Of a stretch of 13,607 nt of DNA, positions 1-6,535 are shown one piece after another (position 1 is the stretch's first letter; each line of letters opens with the position of its first letter). Origin of the DNA: Burkholderiales bacterium UBA2647 (lineage in GTDB: Bacteria; Pseudomonadota; Gammaproteobacteria; Burkholderiales; Burkholderiaceae_E); NCBI GenBank assembly GCA_002359635.1, contig DENJ01000048.1, positions 118,276-131,882 on the forward strand, written 5' to 3'. The notes beneath the pieces were generated by a model. That model was not told where the DNA came from and ran no database searches. It saw only the letters and a list, made by a program, of their open reading frames with translations. Position numbers and translations under genes: made by a program.

Positions 1-2
1 TT

Positions 3-752
3 GATCCGGATACGCAGCTTGAATCAGAGGCACGCTTCAACCCCGATGCGCAATTCGACCCGGAGGAACAGTCTTCGCTCGCTGCGCCTGCCGATGCCGG
101 GTCGCAAGCCGCAAACGCTAGCGGCACCAGGCCGCAAGCTGACGGGAATGCTGATTCAGCACCCGACGCCCAATCCTTGGGTGAAGCCGCAGCAACGGTC
201 GCTGTTGATATCAGTCATGAGTTCTACCCGGCGCGGTTGGAGGAGCATCGCAAAGCGCTCATGCGTATGGCGAGGCTTCGGGTGCGCAGTCATGAATGGG
301 CTGAGGATGCGGTCCAGGAGGCGTTGATTGCCGCCTATCAGAGTCGGGCGAGCTACAAAGGACGTGGTTCAGTGCGTTCCTGGTTGCGTGGCATTCTCGA
401 TCACAAGATTCACGACCGATTTCGTGCTGAATGTCATTACACCCAGGCGGATTGGATTGATGATGATGCTTCATCGGCCGAGGAGCAGCTTGATTGGGCG
501 GCGCGCTGCGGTGTGATGGGGGATCGCGCCAACGAGGATCCGATGGAAATCTGCTCTCGCCGTCAGCGACTGAGTCGCGTTGCGAAAACCCTCAGCGACA
601 TGGCACCAGGCATGCGCGAAGCCTTTATCCTCCAAGTGGTTGAGGATCGTCCTTCGCTTGAAGTGGCCAATCGTCTCGGTATTAGCGAGAACAACTGCTG
701 GATCCGGGTGCATCGGGCACGCAAAAAGCTTTTGTTGCAACGTGAGGACTGA
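3..752 (+). CDS. ECF-type RNA polymerase sigma factor, 5' end outside window
   Basis: Sigma-70 family (group 4/ECF) factor that directs core RNA polymerase to particular promoters. Region 2 spans about nt 230-420, with the AEDAVQEALIAAY helix and a GRGSVRSWLRGI stretch. Region 4 spans about nt 590-740, with a helix-turn-helix around LEVANRLGISENNCWIRVHRARKKL. The ISENNCWIRVHRAR part resembles the Burkholderiales ECF group often paired with a zinc-finger anti-sigma, but no such gene follows here. The frame is open to position 3. The only in-frame start seen is TTG at 177; the next, ATG at 261, would cut into region 2. Residues encoded by nt 3-230 are acidic and rich in Ala, Gln, Asp and Ser, so either the real start is upstream with a disordered N-terminal extension, or TTG 177 is used. 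Family assignment is firm; start and target regulon are unknown. Confidence 0.85.
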   Translation, partial: DPDTQLESEARFNPDAQFDPEEQSSLAAPADAGSQAANASGTRPQADGNADSAPDAQSLGEAAATVAVDISHEFYPARLEEHRKALMRMARLRVRSHEWAEDAVQEALIAAYQSRASYKGRGSVRSWLRGILDHKIHDRFRAECHYTQADWIDDDASSAEEQLDWAARCGVMGDRANEDPMEICSRRQRLSRVAKTLSDMAPGMREAFILQVVEDRPSLEVANRLGISENNCWIRVHRARKKLLLQRED

Positions 753-875
753 ATTCCGAGGCAAGATAAGCGCGAAAAAGACGAGGCCAGGTAACGCGCT
801 GGCCTTGGATCACAGGCATCGATTGGCCACGCCTTGGGCAAGGCCGCGATCTTTTTGTTCGAATTGGAGTGAGCC
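753..875. other. Intergenic region after sigma factor, two weak hairpins
   Basis: No gene is visible. GGCCAG at 785-790 and CTGGCC at 799-804 can form a 6-bp stem. GCCTT at 831-835 and AAGGC at 840-844 form a 5-bp stem with loop GGGC, followed after seven bases by TTTTT at 852-856. The second is a poor but possible terminator for the sigma-factor transcript. A Shine-Dalgarno GGAG at 866-869 serves the next gene. No promoter could be picked with confidence. Confidence 0.35.
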
Positions 876-1916
876 ATGCGTTACCGCCGACTTGGATCAA
901 GCAACCTCAAGGTTTCGGAGTTATGTCTCGGCACGATGATGTTTGCCGATCAAACCGATGTCAACGAGGCCGGATCAATCCTCGCTGCAGCCGGCGAGCA
1001 AGGCGTGAATTTCATTGACACTGCCGATGTATACAGCAAAGGTGCCTGCGAGACCATGCTTGGCGGGCTTCTGGTAGGGCAGCGGCACCGTTGGATGCTT
1101 GCCAGCAAGGTCGGTAATGCGATGTCTGATGATCCGAATCACCGCGGCTATTCCCGCTACTGGATGACTCGAGCGCTCGAGGATTCTCTGCGTCGTTTGC
1201 AAACCGATCATCTCGACATCTGGTACTTGCATCGCGACTGGGACGATACAAACTGGGAAGAAACCCTCACCACCATTGCCGAGGCTGTGCGCAGCGGAAA
1301 AGTACGCTATTGGGCGATATCGAATATGCGCGGCTGGCGCATTGCGCAGCTTGTTGCGCTTTGCGAGCGGATGTCAGTGCCCGGCCCAAGCCTTTGCCAG
1401 CCCTACTACAACCTGCTCAACCGAGGGCCTGAGGTTGAAATACTTCCCGCCTGTGAGGCTTTTGGTCTAGGGGTTGCGCCCTACAGCCCGATTGCTCGAG
1501 GCGTACTCAGTGGCAAGTACCAAGCTGGCGTTAAGCCGGCCGTTGAGAGCCGCGCTGGTCGCCTCGACCGTCGCATGATGCAAACCGAGTGGCGGGAGGA
1601 GTCGCTGGCGGTTGCGCATCGACTTGCCGAGCACTGTGCTGAGAAGTCCTGCAGTCTCGTGGCTTTTGCAGTTCGGTGGCTGCTGGCTAATCGACTGGTG
1701 ACTTCAGTGATTGCGGGTCCGCGCACGCTCAAGCAATGGAACGATTATGTGCCTGCGATCGAGCTGTCATGGACCGAAGCCGATGAGCAGCTTGTGGATT
1801 CGCTGGTTCCACCGGGCCATCCCTCGACCCCAGGCTATTCAGATCCGCAATACCCCTTTCATGGTCGACGGCCCAGGTTCAGTCCTCAAGACGTCCAAGC
1901 AACAGATACTCCATAA
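876..1916 (+). CDS. Aldo/keto reductase
   Basis: NAD(P)H-dependent oxidoreductase of the aldo/keto reductase superfamily, a cytosolic TIM barrel reducing carbonyl substrates. The 346-aa protein opens with MRYRRLGSSNLKVSELCLGT, the family's usual first strand. The catalytic tetrad is visible as Asp48, Tyr53 (in FIDTADVYSKG), Lys78 (in LASKVG) and His119 (in DIWYLHRD). The C-terminal half has the SPIARGVLSGKY motif common in the voltage-channel-beta/AKR12-13-like branch. The ATG at 876 has GGAG six bases upstream. The gene stands alone on the plus strand, and its last 38 bp overlap the 3' end of argF on the other strand. Substrate unknown; nothing links it to arginine synthesis beyond position. 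Confidence 0.9.
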   Translation: MRYRRLGSSNLKVSELCLGTMMFADQTDVNEAGSILAAAGEQGVNFIDTADVYSKGACETMLGGLLVGQRHRWMLASKVGNAMSDDPNHRGYSRYWMTRALEDSLRRLQTDHLDIWYLHRDWDDTNWEETLTTIAEAVRSGKVRYWAISNMRGWRIAQLVALCERMSVPGPSLCQPYYNLLNRGPEVEILPACEAFGLGVAPYSPIARGVLSGKYQAGVKPAVESRAGRLDRRMMQTEWREESLAVAHRLAEHCAEKSCSLVAFAVRWLLANRLVTSVIAGPRTLKQWNDYVPAIELSWTEADEQLVDSLVPPGHPSTPGYSDPQYPFHGRRPRFSPQDVQATDTP

Positions 1917-2802
1917 GCGCTTTTTGCACATGCAGGCGGTTTTCTGCTTCATCCCAGACCACCGATTGGGGGCCGTCAATCACCTCGGCACTGACTTCTT
2001 CGCCTCGGTGGGCGGGCAGGCAATGCATGAACATGGCATCAGCACGTGCAACCGCCATCATCTCCGGATCAACCCGCCAGTCGGCGAAAGCCTGCTTACG
2101 GACATCGCCCTCGGTTTCAAAGCCCATGGAGGTCCAGACGTCGGTGCACACCAGATCGGCGTCTTGAGCCGCTTGCATCGGATCATCGAAGTGCTTGAAG
2201 GAAGACGCTCGCACACCGGCAATCGACGCCTCAATCGCGTAGCCCGGGGGCGTTGAAATGTGCAAGTTAAAGTCAAGCACTTCGGCGGCTTGAGCCCAAG
2301 TGTTGGCCATGTTGTTGCCATCGCCAATCCAGGCCACCGTGGCGCCTTGGATACTGCCTCGTTTTTCGACCCAGGTGAAAATATCGGCAAGAACCTGGCA
2401 GGGGTGAAACTCGTTGGTCAGGCCGTTGATGACTGGCACCCTGGATCGGGAGGCGAATCGCTCGATGATCGATTGCTCAAAGGTACGAATCATCACCAGA
2501 TCACACATGCGTGAGATCACTTCGCCTGCGTCTTCCACAGGTTCGCCGCGACCGAGTTGAGAGTCACGGGTGTTGAGGTAAATCGCAGCGCCGCCAAGCT
2601 GATGCATGCCGGCCTCAAAGGAAAGGCGGGTTCGCGTGCTTGCCTTTTCAAAAATCATCACCAATGTTCTGTCATTAAGAACGTGATGCGGTGTATACCG
2701 TTTGAACTTTTCCTTGATCAGGGTGGTGCGCGAGAAAACATACTGCAGTTCATCTGATGCAAGATCGTTGAACTGCAAAAAGTGCTTGACGGCTTGAGCC
2801 AT
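1879..2802 (-). CDS. argF: Ornithine carbamoyltransferase
   Basis: Anabolic ornithine carbamoyltransferase: carbamoyl phosphate + L-ornithine to L-citrulline + phosphate, the sixth step of arginine biosynthesis; cytosolic, usually a trimer. The 307-aa length is normal for the family. Carbamoyl-phosphate site STRTR is at residues 55-59 and HPCQ at 133-136. DGNN is at 161-164, the ornithine-loop motif DVWTSMG at 221-227, and HCLPAHRGEE at 260-269. Start ATG at 2802 is preceded by AGGAG about seven bases away. It lies 22 bp downstream of argD on the same strand, so the two are almost certainly co-transcribed. Its 3' end overlaps the convergent aldo/keto reductase, leaving no room for a terminator between them. 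Confidence 0.97.
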   Translation of the reverse strand: MAQAVKHFLQFNDLASDELQYVFSRTTLIKEKFKRYTPHHVLNDRTLVMIFEKASTRTRLSFEAGMHQLGGAAIYLNTRDSQLGRGEPVEDAGEVISRMCDLVMIRTFEQSIIERFASRSRVPVINGLTNEFHPCQVLADIFTWVEKRGSIQGATVAWIGDGNNMANTWAQAAEVLDFNLHISTPPGYAIEASIAGVRASSFKHFDDPMQAAQDADLVCTDVWTSMGFETEGDVRKQAFADWRVDPEMMAVARADAMFMHCLPAHRGEEVSAEVIDGPQSVVWDEAENRLHVQKALMEYLLLGRLED

Positions 2803-2824
2803 GAGAAGGTCTCCTGAGTCGGGC

Positions 2825-4012
2825 TCAGTGGCGTGATTGCAAATGTTGTCGAATCAAGGGGAGCAGGCGCTCAAGCAGGTAGTCCACATCACGTTGATCG
2901 AAAATAAGGGGCGGTAACAAACGTACCACCGAATCAGCGGTCACATTGAAGATGATGCCTTGCTCAAGTCCCTGCTTCACAAGCGCCGTAGCAGGTCGAT
3001 CAAGTTCAATCCCGAGCATCAGCCCGCGTCCGCGTATTTCGACCACACCTTGTTCGCCCGAAAGGCCATCGCTCAGGCGTTCGTGCAAATAGGCACCGAT
3101 GCGCTGAACATGATCGAGTAAACCCTCGTATTCGATGGTTTGTAAGGTGGTCAGGGCGGCGCGCATGGCCAAGGGGTTGCCGCCGAAGGTCGTGCCATGG
3201 TTGCCTGGCTTGAAGGTTTGGGCTGCAACACCCCGGGCAACCACGGCGCCTACCGGCACGCCGGACGCTAGTCCTTTTGCCAAGGGCATGACATCCGGGA
3301 CGATCTCGGCCCATTGGTGTGCAAACCATTTTCCGGTTCTGCCGAGGCCACACTGAACCTCATCAATCATCAATAACCAGCCTTGACGATCACAGATTTG
3401 ACGCAGGCCCTTTAAGTAGTCAAGCTTTGCCGGGTTGATCCCGCCTTCGCCTTGAATGGCTTCAATAAAGATCGCGGCTATATTGGGGCGATCGCGGGCC
3501 ATTTGTTCGATCGCTGGCAGATCATTGAGCGGTGCTCGCACGAAACCCTCAACCAGCGGCTCGAAACCTTTCTGGACTTTTTCACTGCCGGTTGCCGATA
3601 AGGTGGCAAGCGAGCGTCCATGAAAGGCTTTCTCGTAGACCACGATTTCGGGCCGATCGATGCCGCGATTGTGGCCGTAAAGCCGGGCGAGCTTGATCGC
3701 TGCTTCATTGGCCTCGAGTCCCGAGTTGCAGAAAAAAACATTGTCCATGCCCGAAATCCGGGTCAGAAAGCCCGCAACAGCTTGCTGTAATGGGATTTGG
3801 AACAAATTAGAACTGTGGATGATCTTTTGAATTTGGTCGCTGAGCGCTGCGACCAATCCGGCATGGGCGTGACCAAGCGTGTTGACCGCAATGCCCGATA
3901 AGGCATCGAGATAACGTCGCCCCTGTTCGTCGTAAAGCCAAACACCTTTGCCATGGCTAAAGGCAATCGGTAACTGGGCATAGGTGGTCATCAGGGCAGA
4001 TGCATGGCTCAT
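2825..4012 (-). CDS. argD: Acetylornithine aminotransferase
   Basis: Class-III PLP-dependent aminotransferase: N-acetyl-glutamate-5-semialdehyde + glutamate to N-acetylornithine + 2-oxoglutarate, step four of arginine synthesis; family members may also act on succinyl-diaminopimelate. The 395-aa length is typical. Visible are NSGLEANEAAIKLAR at 96-110 for the PLP phosphate site, FHG at 130-132, the IDEVQCGLGRTG segment with Asp217, the Schiff-base Lys246 in LAKGLASG, and HGTTFGGNPLA at 272-282. The start is ATG 4012; its only upstream Shine-Dalgarno-like match is a weak AAGG inside a hairpin (4021-4038). First gene of the argD-argF pair, divergent from the DUF3579 gene. It could in principle be a related ornithine or succinylornithine transaminase, but the adjacent argF favours argD. 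Confidence 0.93.
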   Translation of the reverse strand: MSHASALMTTYAQLPIAFSHGKGVWLYDEQGRRYLDALSGIAVNTLGHAHAGLVAALSDQIQKIIHSSNLFQIPLQQAVAGFLTRISGMDNVFFCNSGLEANEAAIKLARLYGHNRGIDRPEIVVYEKAFHGRSLATLSATGSEKVQKGFEPLVEGFVRAPLNDLPAIEQMARDRPNIAAIFIEAIQGEGGINPAKLDYLKGLRQICDRQGWLLMIDEVQCGLGRTGKWFAHQWAEIVPDVMPLAKGLASGVPVGAVVARGVAAQTFKPGNHGTTFGGNPLAMRAALTTLQTIEYEGLLDHVQRIGAYLHERLSDGLSGEQGVVEIRGRGLMLGIELDRPATALVKQGLEQGIIFNVTADSVVRLLPPLIFDQRDVDYLLERLLPLIRQHLQSRH

Positions 4013-4020
4013 GGTGAATT

Positions 4021-4038
4021 ACGCCTTGCTTGAGGCGT
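4021..4038 (-). promoter_or_regulatory. Hairpin over argD ribosome binding site
   Basis: ACGCCT (4021-4026) and AGGCGT (4033-4038) are a perfect 6-bp inverted repeat around a 6-base loop, in the argD 5' untranslated region eight bases before the ATG. On the minus strand the only Shine-Dalgarno-like string, AAGG, lies at the loop/stem edge and would be partly sequestered. This suggests damped translation of argD, by inference only. Confidence 0.35.
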
Positions 4039-4063
4039 CCAGAAAATGTTGTGTAAAGCTCGC

Positions 4064-4088
4064 ATTCTATAATTGCGGCATGTGTCAA
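4064..4088. promoter_or_regulatory. Candidate divergent promoter region, argD / DUF3579 gene
   Basis: The 91-bp gap between two divergent starts holds a perfect TATAAT on the plus strand (4068-4073). It overlaps a TAGAAT reading on the minus strand (4069-4064). A perfect TTGACA lies on the minus strand at 4088-4083, but only 13 bases from TAGAAT, shorter than the usual 16-18. No good -35 fits the plus-strand TATAAT. Promoters must lie here, but the exact hexamers are uncertain. Confidence 0.4.
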
Positions 4089-4103
4089 GCCGATAATCGT
4101 TGA

Positions 4104-4472
4104 ATGTTTCCCCGCGAATCCAAGACCTCATTTCATATCCTGGGGTTAAGCCAACAGCGGCGAGTTTTTCGGCCTTCAGACTGGGCAGAACGCCTCGCAG
4201 GCATCATGGCGCAGTTTCGCGACCCCAATGACGCTTCAAGCCATGATGTTGGCGCCCAAGCCCTGGGCTCTGCAGGTGCTTACTCCTCGCTTGTCTTACC
4301 TGTTTTTGTGCCGCACCCCGATCACGGTGGCTTGGACAGGTCGAGCGTTGTTCGGGCAGTCTTTGTTGACGGTCGTCTTTTTGAGGTCGAGCCCCTGGCC
4401 TATGCGTTTTTGCAGCAATTTGCGATCGACAATGAACTGATCACCCAGGCCATGGATAGGCAGGGTGACTGA
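4104..4472 (+). CDS. DUF3579 family protein
   Basis: Small protein of 122 aa matching the proteobacterial DUF3579 family, whose biochemical role is not known. The match rests on VFRPSDWAERLAGIMAQF (about residues 20-37) and on a C-terminal DGRLFEVEPLAYAFLQQFA stretch followed by IDNEL. It is somewhat longer than the roughly 100 aa recalled for relatives, with an extra Ala/Ser/Gly-rich middle at about 42-62. No signal peptide or membrane segment is seen. ATG 4104 lacks a clear Shine-Dalgarno. Divergent from argD with a 91-bp shared control region and convergent with efp, with only 10 bp between stops. Family members often sit beside arginine genes, so a link to arginine metabolism is possible but unproven. 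Confidence 0.8.
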   Translation: MFPRESKTSFHILGLSQQRRVFRPSDWAERLAGIMAQFRDPNDASSHDVGAQALGSAGAYSSLVLPVFVPHPDHGGLDRSSVVRAVFVDGRLFEVEPLAYAFLQQFAIDNELITQAMDRQGD

Positions 4473-4482
4473 AACCCAGAAC

Positions 4483-5043
4483 TTATTTCACACGATTACG
4501 GTACTCGCCGGTTCTGGTGTCGATCTCAATTTTGTCGCCGATCTCAACAAAAGCGGGCACCTGCACTTCAAACCCAGTCGGTTTCACGCGCGCCGGTTTC
4601 ATCACCTTGCCAGAGGTGTCGCCACGGACTGCGGGCTCGGTGTACTCGACTTCGCGAACAAGGCCGGTCGGTAATTCGACCGAAATCGCGCGCCCGTTAT
4701 AGAAAATGACTTCGCAGGGCATGCCGTCGTCGAGGTAATTCAAAGCGTCGCCCATGCTATCGGCTTCGACTTCAAACTGATTGTATTCGGTGTCCATGAA
4801 CACATACATCGGGTCAGCGAAGTAAGAGTAGGTCACCTCTTTTTTCTCGAGCACCAGCACTTCCATTTTCTCGTCGGCCTTAAAAACGGTTTCGGTGCCT
4901 GAATTGTTCAAGAGGTTTTTGAGTTTCATCTTGACCACAGCGGCGTTGCGGCCCGATTTGTTGTACTCGGCACGCAAGACCACCATCGGGTCCTTGCCCA
5001 TCATAATGACGTTGCCGGTGCGGATTTCCTGCGCGATTTTCAT
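4483..5043 (-). CDS. efp: Elongation factor P
   Basis: Translation factor that binds between the P and E sites and restarts ribosomes stalled on polyproline. The 186-aa length and three beta-barrel domain plan are standard. The N-terminal KOW-like domain carries the loop NKSGRNAA with Arg32 at its tip, the residue rhamnosylated by EarP in Neisseria and Pseudomonas; Lys-type EF-P has lysine there. The C-terminal domain ends in the family stretch GDKIEIDTRTGEYRNRVK. ATG 5043 is preceded by AGGTG and, further up, by eight T residues. It lies 33 bp downstream of earP on the same strand, the gene order expected for a modification enzyme and its only substrate. A candidate promoter of its own lies in the earP 3' end. 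Confidence 0.97.
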   Translation of the reverse strand: MKIAQEIRTGNVIMMGKDPMVVLRAEYNKSGRNAAVVKMKLKNLLNNSGTETVFKADEKMEVLVLEKKEVTYSYFADPMYVFMDTEYNQFEVEADSMGDALNYLDDGMPCEVIFYNGRAISVELPTGLVREVEYTEPAVRGDTSGKVMKPARVKPTGFEVQVPAFVEIGDKIEIDTRTGEYRNRVK

Positions 5044-5076
5044 GGCGACACCTGAAAAAAAAGGTCAACAAAGCCT

Positions 5077-6120
5077 TCAATTATAAGCGCTTGGCTGCTG
5101 ATGATGCATGTCAACCATGTGACAGAGCCGTTCATCAAGCCGCGGCAGGCTGTTGCAGTGCGAAGCCCATGCCTCGGCCATGATTTGCCACGAGGTCATG
5201 TGCTTGCTCAATTGAAGCAGGGCCGCTGGTGGTGGATCGCCAAGGCCCCAGGCAAGCAAACACGCGCGCCAGCATGGCCAAGCCTGATGGTCTTTAAGCA
5301 CCGGCGCCATTCGCTCAAGCAGGGCCTTGAGTTTGACGCTTAAGGTCTCAGGGTCTTGAGGGTAGGGTTGCCAAAGCCAGGGGATGCCACTGCGCATCGC
5401 TTGAACCCAGCTGTCTTCCCCGCGGACAAAAAGCAGCGCGCAGCCCAACATTGCCTTATCCCATTGCAATTGAGAGCATGTCGCCAAGACTTCAATGGTC
5501 GCACTGCTGTTGATGCATCGCTTTGCGATCGCAGCCGGGGTTCGAAGCACCAGGGGCATGGCGAGCGCGCTTAACCAAGCCTGTATAGGCGCATGCTCAT
5601 AGACATAGGCGAAAACATGCAGCGCCGCCGGCTGCGCAGCGGCAAGGGGTGCCATGATCGGCGGATCGCCAGGAAGTCCCCCTGAATCGGCTCCAAAGCC
5701 TGGAAAGCAGAATAACTGAACAAGACCGTCGACCTTATGGGATTTGCGACCATGGAAGTCGCCTACCCAGTTTTCGGCGCTGAGATAGTCAAGGTGCATC
5801 CATAAGCTATGGTTGCGTTTGGGGTCGCTGTTGCGAGCAGCAAGTTGTTGGCGAATGCCTTGCGGGAGTTCACAGCCGAATGCGCAGAGGATTACCTCCG
5901 GAAAGCTTTCCAACTGAGCGTGCTCATCAGGCCATGGATGCCAGGGGACGACATCGCCTTGGGAGTCGGCAAGCCTTGTCGCTTGGTCGGGTCTGTCGCA
6001 AAAAATCCGCATGCGCCAGCCGGTCCGACGCTCTAGCGAGCGTGCCAAACGCAGGCAGACGCCAATATCGCCAAGATGGTCAATGACCTTGCAGAAGATA
6101 TCGACCTGAAGCGTGGCCAC
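5077..6120 (-). CDS. earP: EF-P arginine rhamnosyltransferase
   Basis: Cytosolic GT-B glycosyltransferase (GT104) that transfers L-rhamnose from dTDP-beta-L-rhamnose to Arg32 of EF-P, activating it. The 347-aa protein begins VDIFCKVIDHLGDIGVCLRLAR, with Asp14 and Asp18 in the positions of the two N-terminal catalytic aspartates. It also carries WMHLDYLSAENWV at 107-119, FCFPGF at 137-142 and the nucleotide-sugar motif RGEDSWVQA at 233-241 with Glu235, Asp236 and Ser237. The first codon is GTG at 6120; no in-frame ATG was seen just upstream, and AAGGG lies about seven bases before it. Placed 57 bp after the KTSC gene and 33 bp before efp. Divergence from the classical motif (HLGD for NFGD/NYGD) is mild; function should be intact. 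Confidence 0.95.
   Translation of the reverse strand: MATLQVDIFCKVIDHLGDIGVCLRLARSLERRTGWRMRIFCDRPDQATRLADSQGDVVPWHPWPDEHAQLESFPEVILCAFGCELPQGIRQQLAARNSDPKRNHSLWMHLDYLSAENWVGDFHGRKSHKVDGLVQLFCFPGFGADSGGLPGDPPIMAPLAAAQPAALHVFAYVYEHAPIQAWLSALAMPLVLRTPAAIAKRCINSSATIEVLATCSQLQWDKAMLGCALLFVRGEDSWVQAMRSGIPWLWQPYPQDPETLSVKLKALLERMAPVLKDHQAWPCWRACLLAWGLGDPPPAALLQLSKHMTSWQIMAEAWASHCNSLPRLDERLCHMVDMHHQQPSAYN
5080..5114 (-). promoter_or_regulatory. Candidate internal efp promoter in the earP 3' end
   Basis: On the minus strand a perfect TATAAT sits at 5085-5080, overlapping the last codons before the earP stop, 36 bases from the efp ATG. A perfect TTGACA lies at 5114-5109, but the spacer is 23 bases, too long for a standard sigma-70 promoter. 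At normal spacing the -35 is poor. An extra start for an abundant protein like EF-P is plausible, by inference. Confidence 0.3.
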
Positions 6121-6177
6121 GAGCGCCCTTGCAAAGCTGATGGATGCCGTACCGTGTTTTTTGGTCCGAAACGGGGG

Positions 6178-6459
6178 CTATTGATCGGTCTTCTCAGTCT
6201 CGCCAAACATGGCCTCGAGCTGAGCGCGTGCTCCTGGTTTGCCGGCAGCGGCTAATTTGCGCTCCGGGTACTCTTCGGCAATGCGATCTTCCCAGTAACT
6301 TGCCGGATTGGGTGCGGCACAAAGTCGCTCCCACACTGCGGCCGGGACTGAGCGGTAAAGCTTGATGCTGCCGTTCTGGAAGGTCAGTTCAAGTTCTTTT
6401 TCAGCGGCCTTGTAGCTTGCGATGCGAATTGCCCCACTGCTGAAACGCTTTTGCGCCAT
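6178..6459 (-). CDS. KTSC-domain small protein
   Basis: A 93-aa protein whose first two thirds fit the KTSC domain: FSSGAIRIASYKAAEKELEL, then LTFQNGSIKLYRSVPAAVWERL, then SYWEDRIAEEYPERKL. In this family a conserved beta-rich sequence reads roughly S-x-I-x-x-x-x-Y-x(6)-L-x-V-x-F-x-N-G-x-x-Y-x-Y-x-x-V. The family has no well-established function; RNA or protein binding has been suggested. Several of the residues that give KTSC its name are replaced here. The C-terminal 25 residues are charged and probably flexible. ATG 6459 has AAGGAG about nine bases upstream. It lies 57 bp ahead of earP on the same strand and could be co-transcribed with earP-efp; the amidase is divergent. Confidence 0.7.
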   Translation of the reverse strand: MAQKRFSSGAIRIASYKAAEKELELTFQNGSIKLYRSVPAAVWERLCAAPNPASYWEDRIAEEYPERKLAAAGKPGARAQLEAMFGETEKTDQ

Positions 6460-6519
6460 GAATCAGTCTCCTTCGTGTTTTCCAAACATGCTTGGGCACT
6501 GTCTCGGGCATTATGCGTG

Positions 6520-6526
6520 AAGGAGG
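6520..6526 (+). promoter_or_regulatory. Strong ribosome binding site of the amidase gene
   Basis: AAGGAGG nine bases before ATG 6536 is a near-complete anti-Shine-Dalgarno match, the strongest in the window, and fixes the amidase start. Confidence 0.75.
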
Positions 6527-6535
6527 AAGAAAACC

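Noticed and set aside
1..327. Plus-strand open frame of 108 codons at the left edge
   Set aside because: The product is strongly Arg-rich and matches no family. It is the +1 shadow of the sigma-factor frame, which gives clear region 2 motifs through the same DNA.
471..877. Minus-strand open frames opposite the sigma-factor gene
   Set aside because: They are antisense shadows with unusual composition and no motif; the plus-strand gene explains the region.
6141..6177. T-run (TTTTTT) between the KTSC gene and earP as a terminator
   Set aside because: No convincing stem lies in the correct position on either strand, and the run is an A-run on the transcribed minus strand.
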